A DNA stretch of 64,000 bases from Alopecurus myosuroides (Eukaryota > Streptophyta > Magnoliopsida > Poales > Poaceae): the NCBI GenBank assembly GCA_028641055.1, contig CM054060.1:209026445-209090444 (forward strand). The letters are read 5' to 3'. Each line of letters begins with the position of its first letter. Position 1 is the first letter of the stretch. The position numbers and the translations under genes were made by a program. Below are positions 56,975-64,000 of this stretch, one piece after another. The notes below the pieces were generated by a model, which saw nothing but the letters and a program-made list of their open reading frames with translations, was not told the DNA's origin and made no database searches.

Positions 56975-57690
56975 TGGGACGTTTCAATAACGTTGCGGAT
57001 GGGCTCCAAACCGTCGCTAAGAGAAATCCGCGACGGTTTACGCGACGGAGTGAGAACATTCCCGATCGACTGTTACGGATGATTATGCGATGATTAAATT
57101 AACAATAAATCGTCGTGAAGTCCGCGACAGACAATTCGATCGTCGCGAGCTACTGGCCGGCCCAGCACAAGGCCCAACAAGAAGCGTCGTTTTTTTTTCG
57201 TCGCAGCGTGTGCACATGTGGCTTCGTATTTTCTGTTACCGTTACCGGCGTCACTGACGTCAGTTCTACCGTTCCTGAAGTCATCAGTTTCTTGACATTT
57301 TTCAAACGTCACGATTGGAAATACCGTTACCTCCTTTTATGACGTCATCGTTCCCGTTTTATGACGTCATAATACGTGCGACGTTTATTTTCTCGTCGCG
57401 GGTTCAAGCACTATAGAGGTGCCACGTGACACTCTCATGAAGTTCCACGTATATGTTTATTCTCGACGAATTTATAACGTTGTCCGACGGTGAGACGTTT
57501 TAGTTCGTCGTAAGACGTCGCGAATCATGAGCCAGCACGTGGACTAACATGGCATGTCCATGTCGAAACGTATCTGTGACGTGTTTTTCCGTCGCGATTT
57601 TCATCCAATAAGGTGCCGCCTCATGGACCTACCATATAGTACCACGTGTTCTCGTATCCGTAACTGATCGTATCCGTCGCTAGGTACTCA
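56975..57690. repeat. Subterminal-like region rich in CGTCGC and TGACGTCA motifs
   Basis: Many CGTCGC(G/T) / CGCGACG copies in both directions, for example CCGTCGCTAAG near 57008, CCGCGACGG near 57028 and CCGTCGCTAGG near 57675. Perfect TGACGTCA palindromes lie at 57255-57262, 57340-57347 and 57362-57369. No gene. The density of short inverted motifs is like the ends of En/Spm-type transposons. Confidence 0.6.
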
Positions 57691-57753
57691 CAAGGGCACT
57701 TCTAGATTTCACAAAAAAGCACACGCAAAAACATGTAGCAAATAAGACTGGTT

Positions 57754-57930
57754 ACAGCCTCACAAGGGCCACCCGCAGAGGCATCAAAGGCCATCTGAAA
57801 TAGTTCACAGCCTCACAAGGGCCACCAGCAGAGGCATCGAATGCCATCTACAATAGTTAACAGCCTCACAAGGGCTACCAGCAGAGGCATCGAATGCCAT
57901 CTGCCATAGTTCACAGCCTCACAAGGGGCA
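57754..57930. repeat. 53-bp tandem repeat, a little over three copies
   Basis: Units start at 57754, 57807, 57860 and 57913 with the shared ACAGCCTCACAAGGGCCACC and GCAGAGGCATCGAATGCC. They lie just past the stop codon of the minus-strand gene, so in its 3-prime UTR. Confidence 0.88.
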
Positions 57931-58117
57931 CAAAAAAGCTCACCAAGTGCACCTACCAAAAAGCCACCAAAATACATCACGAAGAGAAACAGTTTCATAT
58001 CAGCTACCCAGTTCGCCAGCCGCAGGGTTGTGTTGGGGCGTACGAAGTGGCGCAGCTGCAGGGTTGTGTTGCATCGTACCCAGTAGCCGTTGAATAAGGG
58101 CATTGGATTTGTTGAGA

Positions 58118-60798
58118 CTATGTATACTCTGCAGATTGCTTTCGAATGTCATCCAGTTTTTGTTGGCGGGCGATCATGTCTGCATCAGCATGATCCCTGG
58201 CTACCTTCAGCTCCATGACAAGTTCCCGCTTCGTGCTTATCTCATAGTCAAGCTGACGCTGGAGCTCACACTTTGTTGCTCTAAATCGGGTGGTTGTCAC
58301 GCCTATGTTCTTTAGGAACGTAGGATTTCGGTGGCCTTTCCCGAGCACCTCAGCATCAGCTTCGGCAGCAGACAGAGCTGTCCTTACAGTGCCCCGGTGA
58401 AGCTGGCGCCATCTTCTCTTCCATTTCTGCCTAAAAAGCATGCAAAAGGACAAGATGAGATAGTAGCTGAACTAGCTCATAAGGAATATTAATATGAAAT
58501 ATAATATGACAAGCATACATAAGCTAGCAGATGACAAGCAATTAAACACGCATGTACATTACTAGCGATAAGCGTAGATAAATTAGTTGACGACAAGGAT
58601 GTACAAAACATAGTTGGAAACCATGCTGAAATGAGACCACGCTCAAGTGCATATTTTAACAGACGTATTTGGTGATGCTGAAATGACAAGGGATCTTCAG
58701 GTACAAGCATATATGCAACAACAACCGTACTAGCTTTTTTTTAAGAAAAAAGGCATTTTATTGCCCAACTTTGACTTAACAAAGCTCAGAGTTCGCATAG
58801 AGTTGATTACACGCGCTGCGGCATACATCTTAGCCAAAGTAGCTTTTAAGGGACATAGATGAAGGAAAAACAGGCATCTGAGGAACATAGATGAAAATAG
58901 CACACAACAAGCATGTACAGAATATAGATTAAAATAGCAGATGACAAGCAAGTTAAAGCATGCGTGTACATGAACCAGCAGATGACAAGCAAGTTAAAGC
59001 ATGCATGTACATGAACTAGAAGATGACAATCGTGGGTGAAATAGCTGATGACAGAAGTTTGCAGCATAATTTACAAAGGGAAGGTGTCCTACAAGAATCT
59101 ATTGAGGTAAAATGTTGATTACAGAGATGTGAAGAATTCTGGGGGGCATACAATTGCTTTTTTCACAGGCGAAGGGTATGTTCCATCCGCCTTGCTTATG
59201 TGCGTAGCTTTGAACAGTTGAACTGCATCTTGATCCATGTCGCAACAAATCTCATAGCTCCGAGAACACGTATGAGCAGGAAACATGACACAACCTCTGC
59301 TTTTTGCAGCTTTCAGACATGCCGTCTACCCAAACAAAGTATGAAGTATTAGCAACAATCATGGTTATAGAATTGATGCAATAGCAGTTCAAGTGAGCAA
59401 AGACATAGACTTGTTTCTTGGTTGAGTCCCAGCTGGCTAGTAAAGCTTGCCATTCAGCATCTTCAATCTTCTCTATTGGTGGAGGTTTACTGAAAACCTT
59501 ACTCTTGTCTCTGACATTGTCCCAATACACCTTCTTCAGAATATGACGCATGTGCTTTGTACCGCTCTTGAGATGCATTTCAAGAGAGGACACGATATAG
59601 GGGTCGTCGAGGTCCATCAGAAACTTTGACTGAAACAAAAGAAATATCATACTTCAGTTTTGTGAACAACAGTGGACAGAACTGGAATCAAGAGTTACAA
59701 AACTTACAGCCACATGGCCAGCAAAGTCTTTAAATATGTCGATCCTTTTCTTGTACTGATTCCAATGGAGTAAGATGGGGACAACCTCCTTGACTGCAAT
59801 TGAACATGAAGTGGCATACATGGCAGCAATCTTTGTCTCACCTGGCCTACTACATCCAGGAGGAATAACTAGTATGATCCTCTTTCCTCTGAACATCCTG
59901 TCCAACCCCTTTCCCATGTTTATTCCCCTATCAACCCCACCTCCACCACTTATAGTGATGTCTCCAGGTTGATTCTCTAAAAAAATGTGGTCACGCTAGA
60001 GTTAGTGTTCTGCATTTCGAATTTAATTCTGGAAATGGATAGCACAATTCTGCAACATGTTACCTTCCTGGCACAAGTGATGCCGATCTTCAGACCATGT
60101 GTCAAAACCAGTGTATCGGAGTGGGCATCTACCTCCTTGACTTGGGAATCTTGCCCCTCATGTTGGAATAGTGGGAGCTCGACTTGGGGACCTGGCAGCT
60201 GGCCAACGAGAAGATCCTGCTCGTACTGGGTGTGTGTCTCCTCGCGGTGGTCAGATGCATCCTTGTATTGGGCAGCTTCCAGATGGCCATGGGAAACTGT
60301 CTGCTTGTTTTGGGCAGATTCCTGCTGGCCAAGTTGGGGAGTTGTCTGCTGGCCTTGGGGAGTTTCCTGCTGGACTTGGGGAGCTTCCTGCAGGACTTGG
60401 GGAGCTTCGAGCTCAAGCGGGGCGGCTGCCTTCTCGGTCACCACAGCTACCACCTTGGTTTGGACCGCTACTAGCTGCTTGTGTTCGACATGTGCCGTCT
60501 AGTCATTGTCAGATGGCTTCTTGGGGGGGGGCTTAGATGGCTTTTTGTTCCCTGCTGGTGGTGGCCTGACTGGATCTGTGGGCTGGTTCTGCAAGCTCGT
60601 ACTCCTTGTTCGACCCGTTCTGGGTGCGGAAACTTCCAGTGCACTCTTTTGGATATTTTTATCTCCTGTCGGAGTAACAGGTGATGTGTTGTCAAATTTT
60701 TCAGCACGGACACGCTTCTTGAGAGCCATGGAGTGGCCGCCTGCATGCATCTGCCCCCTACCGGATGTCGTCTTGACTTTGAGTTTGCTATCCTGCAC
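58118..60798 (-). pseudogene. Transposase_24 (Ptta/En/Spm-type) gene, nearly intact
   Basis: Five exons on the minus strand: 60798-60064, 59976-59708, 59629-59411, 59325-59152 and 58430-58118, all with GT/AG borders. Exon 1 is basic, then Gln/Pro-rich (a repeat of QEAPQVQQ type). Exons 2-4 carry the Transposase_24 domain (GKRIILVIPPG, YKKRIDIFKDFAGHV, KFLMDLDDPYIVSSLEMHLK, DAVQLFKATHISKADGTYP). Exon 5 begins AEMEEKM and includes TALSAAEADAEVLGKGHRNP, a typical C-terminal block. Only two breaks are seen: a TAG at 60499-60501 and a one-base shift near 58385. Intron 4 (58431-59151) has short repeats of GCAGATGACAAGCAAGTTAAA near 58936 and 58977. Confidence 0.78.
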
Positions 60799-61267
60799 AG
60801 TTCACATGTACAAATCAATGGGACTGGTGGCACAACGTATATGTAAATGCAGTAATTAGGCCACCAGTCCCACACGAGATAAGTAAGGAGCACCTTCACT
60901 GCTGAGCTATCATAAAAGGGTGTTGAGCTAGAAGGTAAGGTTTCAGCTTCTTCTGTGAAGCCTTCCTCCCCTCAAGGATCATACTTGGATCCAGAGCTTT
61001 CCTTCTTGCTCTTTTTAGGGGAGAGTACGGTCGGGCCTGCAACATCATATGCTAATGTCCTACCCAGCCGCGGATGGTTTCTCGGGATATTATTGATCCG
61101 TGTATTGTCAATGGATTTTACAGGTGGTTCTAACATAAATCAAGAGATCAACGTAATCTACAAACATCACACTAGATACAATAAGAACCCATTAAAGCTA
61201 CAGAGTAAGATTTGAGTTTCTTCCATGGAGTGATGTTCTAACATATAGTGTTGGTGTTGATTGTTCT

Positions 61268-61328
61268 GTACTACTCCCTCCGTTCACTTTTATAAGGCAC
61301 GCTACTTACCATTTCAATTTTAGCAATA
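61268..61328 (+). mobile_element. Stowaway (mariner-type MITE) terminus, truncated
   Basis: TA followed by CTCCCTCCGTTCACTTTTATAA is the hallmark Stowaway end in grasses. The opposite end (GGAACGGAGGGAG) is absent nearby; the sequence breaks into the Helitron-like element after about 60 bases. Confidence 0.7.
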
Positions 61329-63488
61329 TCTTTACCTAATAATAAAGAGAGGAAGGTTTCTTCCGGTCCATCAACAAATTTACTCTTTTACCCTTAATAT
61401 TGAAATTAATTACCCACACTGCCATCCCGTAAGTGACGTACCCCTGTCCTTTACCTCCGCTCCCGCTGGACGGCACAACAAGCGGGCACGCGGAGGAGAC
61501 TGGCTCGATTGGAAGCCGTCGAGGCGACTTCTCCATGTTTACTACGAGTCCATCATGGAAAGCTTCCGGAAACCGCCCCCTGGCCATCCCAAATCGAATC
61601 CAAACACCTCCCTCTGCCCTCCCTCTGCCCAGGTATAAATAAAGACCCAGGGCAGCTAACGCCCTCATGATTGGGGTCAAGCCCTACAGCAGAACGTTCC
61701 TCCGCAACGGTCAAGGGCATCATCGGCCAAGCCTGCTCCGGATCCTGAAACGCTAATGACGTGATAAGAGAGTCGGGTCTGCTCGTGGAAGAGATGGCAC
61801 TTAGCGTCGCCTTCATGGCTGCCAACGCTCTGCCGAGGTAACGATCCGATCATTGTCGCGTACAAGTGCAAGCCTGCCGCTTCCATCTGGGAGCGGTCGT
61901 CACAAGCGCTCCGGTTATCCACTCGATGCTACATCATCACGCCGGCTGTGTGCCGAGTCAAGTCGACGCTCGCGACAACACATCAAGCTGCACAACAGAC
62001 ATGCTAGCGGCAGCGCGCGTGACGAGCACGACTATGGCACTGCCGCACTTAACTCTTGAGCACCATGTGGAACGAGCGGCAAGACGAGCGATGAGTTTAG
62101 GCCACGAGGCGGGTATGACGGAGGACTATGAGGAGTAGGGGGAGAGGCGTGTGGCTGTCGTGAAGGCATATGAGTAGAGTCGATCATTGTGTGGAGCTTC
62201 GCGGGAGATCGGCCAAAGTTTACTCGAACTAGAGGGCGAGAGAAAGGAGGAGCTCAGCGATTCAGGATTCAACATGCCGCCTACGATTTCTCTTTAGTTA
62301 AGAGTGGTCATGTTAATGATGTTGGATTGGAGATAACGGGAGCAGGCATATTTTAGACGCTTGCTTTCCAACCTGCCTAGCTCCCAACGGGAGTGACAAG
62401 CAGCACCACAATTGTTTTGTCCAAGATCGATTTATGATCCTGTAAGGAAATTTCATGCATGAACCAATAGGAGAGAGAGCCACCCGTAGACGCGCTCCCT
62501 GTATGAACCAATGGTTTGCCTAATTAGGGAGGACTTTTCACGTTTCCTAATTAAAACAGAAAATAAAGAAAAGAATTAAGCCAGCGAACCGAACAGTAGA
62601 AGTGGACCACGAAGTGTCTCGTGGTGGCGACGCCCGAGAGTTGAACTCAAACTCCAGATGAATACTATGACGCGGGTTTCGTTGACATCTCCGGGAGTCT
62701 GGGCGCCAGCTTCTCTCCGGATCCCCGGTCTTATTTTATCCATCTCAGGATCGATCTGATATGCTTATGACTTCTGTTTCGGGTACAGGTATGGTTCAGT
62801 TCAGTTGCATTAGTTAATTAAACCCCAAAGGTCTACGTGCAGCAATTGTATTTATTTCAACTGAGTGATATGCTAGACAATAACTACCACTAGAAGTACA
62901 TGTCATGGCTCGTTAGCTCTGATGCCCCACTGAAGACATTGGACACTCACGAATTCTTATTCAACCGTTAACCTATGCAACACAATGGTTTCAAGGAAAT
63001 AAGTTTGTTGCCTCATTGTCGATAACTGAATATACGCTACAGTATTGGTGCTACAACTCTGAAAAAAAGGTCAAGCAAATTAAGTGTAAACTACACTTTG
63101 TAAATTCAGAGATGTAACTTTGCTACCGGGTGCTGCGAGAAGCTGATCTCATGATATAATTTTAGCTCTCAGAGCTCCGTATAATGATGGTCCGATGTAC
63201 TTCCAATTTAGGTAATAAGCCCGCTAGCGAAACACTTATAACATTCAGTTTCAAAACAGGCTACTCTATACTTGTTTCAGCGGTCATCTTTGTCACGTTA
63301 CTCTGGTCAGTATCAACTATGCGAAGGGTGTAAGGTAATTGAAAAATTCAGAGAAAAATGCTTTAAAATGCAAGCCTTGAAAAGATTAATAACAGAATGA
63401 AGAAAAAAAATAATCAAGATATGTACTGGATGTATTCGGCTTCTCCATGGAACTTTTTTGTACCGTTGCAACGTTCGGGCATGTTTCC
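61329..63488 (+). mobile_element. Non-autonomous Helitron-like element
   Basis: It begins TCTTTACCTAATAATAAAG and ends near CCGTTGCAACGTTCGGGCATG plus a few bases. The right end resembles the CCGTTGCAACGCACGGGCA hairpin end known from many grass Helitrons. The exact CTRR terminus is not seen (CCTATA), so the last bases are uncertain. Inside, 61430-62270 is GC-rich with a TATA box (GGTATAAATAAAG near 61632). An interrupted frame gives GMTEDYEE, then GERRVAVVKAYE and LLELEGERKEEL near 62110-62250, which might be a captured gene piece. I do not recognise it. Bases 62280-63450 show no gene. Confidence 0.55.
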
Positions 63489-63514
63489 TATAATAATAAT
63501 AATAATAATAATAA
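63489..63514. repeat. (TAA)n microsatellite
   Basis: About eight TAA units between the two Helitron-like segments. Confidence 0.9.
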
Positions 63515-64000
63515 AGCAGTAAGGTTTCTTCCTCCTCTTTTTGGTCCGTTTTTTCCTCCGTCGTAGGTATCCTTTCGTACGTCACCGTTTGGGTCGTTCG
63601 CTCGTTACAATCTGGAAAATATGTGGTACGGCTTCTATCACGACTCGCCTATCGACGGAATCTATCTATACGAACTCTATACGGATCCTGCTAACCCTTG
63701 CATAAATATGTCTCCCGACAAAGTCCTTGAAGCGCACGTAGTTATCGAAGCAGGGCGTAGATACCACGGAGGAGGAAGAGCCGAGCCGAAGCTAACGGGG
63801 ACGACGAAGCGCACATCGAGATCTCACTGCAGGCGGCTGACGGGATTCGCCTTCGTCCTAAGCAGCCGCCATGCGTCGGGGCGGCTTGATTCGAGGAGAC
63901 ACGTGAGATCGAGGTGACTATATCGACCACCACGAAAACGCTGCCCAATTAATACCTGTCCTAACCCATGCCATCGATCAAAGAAACCAGGGAGCGGTTG
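63515..64000 (+). mobile_element. Second Helitron-like 5-prime segment, open at window end
   Basis: AATAAAGCAGTAAGGTTTCTTCC resembles AATAAAGAGAGGAAGGTTTCTTCC at 61341-61364, the start of the preceding element. The rest to 64000 is GC-rich with a 98-codon frame (63621-63917) that I do not recognise and do not call a gene. Confidence 0.35.

Larger units (their letters stand above)
56961..61267 (-). mobile_element. DNA-transposon-like element with a Transposase_24 gene only
   Basis: The stretch contains a repeat-rich left flank (56975-57690), a 53-bp tandem array and a five-exon Transposase_24 gene on the minus strand. Transposase_24 (PF03004, Ptta/En/Spm family) proteins belong to En/Spm-like transposons. 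I see no tnp2 and no clear CACTA end. The outer limits are set only by the gag break on the left and the Stowaway end on the right, so both are approximate. Confidence 0.5.

Noticed and set aside
58735..58855. Possible LINE or retroposon tail (A-rich, then GGCATTTTATTGCCCAAC)
   Set aside because: Suggestive only; no poly-A with flanking duplication and no reverse transcriptase, so it is left as intron sequence.
59977..60536. Plus-strand Trp/Cys/Leu-rich ORFs
   Set aside because: Shadows of the Gln/Pro-rich exon 1 of the minus-strand Transposase_24 gene.

Overview
The window looks like intergenic DNA of a large-genome grass, most likely Triticeae (wheat, barley, rye or Aegilops) or a close Pooideae relative. 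Every recognisable coding segment belongs to a transposable element: CACTA transposons with CACTACTAGGAAAA termini and gene sets in the Tnp2, Transposase_24-like and Ulp1-like style, gypsy LTRs starting TGATACGTC, a Maximus/Angela-like copia solo LTR, a Tat-lineage gypsy with an antisense ORF, a Harbinger fragment, a Stowaway end and Helitron-like ends. I found no host gene, rRNA, CRISPR array or bacterial feature.

Layout. Bases 1-34639 are the right-hand part of an outer CACTA element; its left end lies outside the window. Its tnp2 gene (1-7465) is split by a 4.4-kb solo LTR (1867-6305, duplication GTACA). Its second gene (9755-13328 plus 33533-33681) is split by a complete second CACTA element (13329-33532, duplication ATG). 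That inner element has its own tnp2 (14313-17671 plus 22963-23057), split by a 5.3-kb LTR retrotransposon (17672-22957, duplication ACTAC/GCTAC). It also has its own second gene (26726-30431), a tandem array of long hairpins (31061-32575) and a small third gene (32679-32933). The outer element ends with its own decayed third gene (33872-34119) and right terminus (34639). It sits in a minus-strand LTR (34640-34997), which sits in a non-autonomous gypsy composite (34998-42791, resuming at about 53370-53571). A minus-strand Tat-type gypsy (42792-53369) interrupts the composite and itself holds a solo copia LTR (45354-47006). To the right lie a Harbinger transposase fragment (53572-54125), a truncated gypsy (54126 to about 56960), an element carrying only a Transposase_24 gene (about 56961-61267), a Stowaway end and two Helitron-like segments.

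How the parts relate. The two CACTA elements are diverged relatives with one plan: tnp2, then an internal cluster of element-specific inverted repeats, then a gene encoding a Transposase_24-like region, a DUF8039-like region and an Ulp1-like region, then a short gene encoding an RNase H1 N-terminal (viroplasmin-like) domain followed by a hydrophobic C-terminal tail. An approximately 85-bp foldback lies just upstream of the coding start in every leader that is in view. Nearly all genes carry stops or frameshifts. The inner third gene is the clearest intact reading frame.

The points most worth a second look are the tail-anchored RNase H1-N-like protein retained in both CACTA elements, the four-unit hairpin array, the shared foldback, the internal copies of terminal repeats in front of gene 2, and the antisense gene plus opposed TATA boxes of the Tat element. 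All family names are from recognition by eye; no database search was run.
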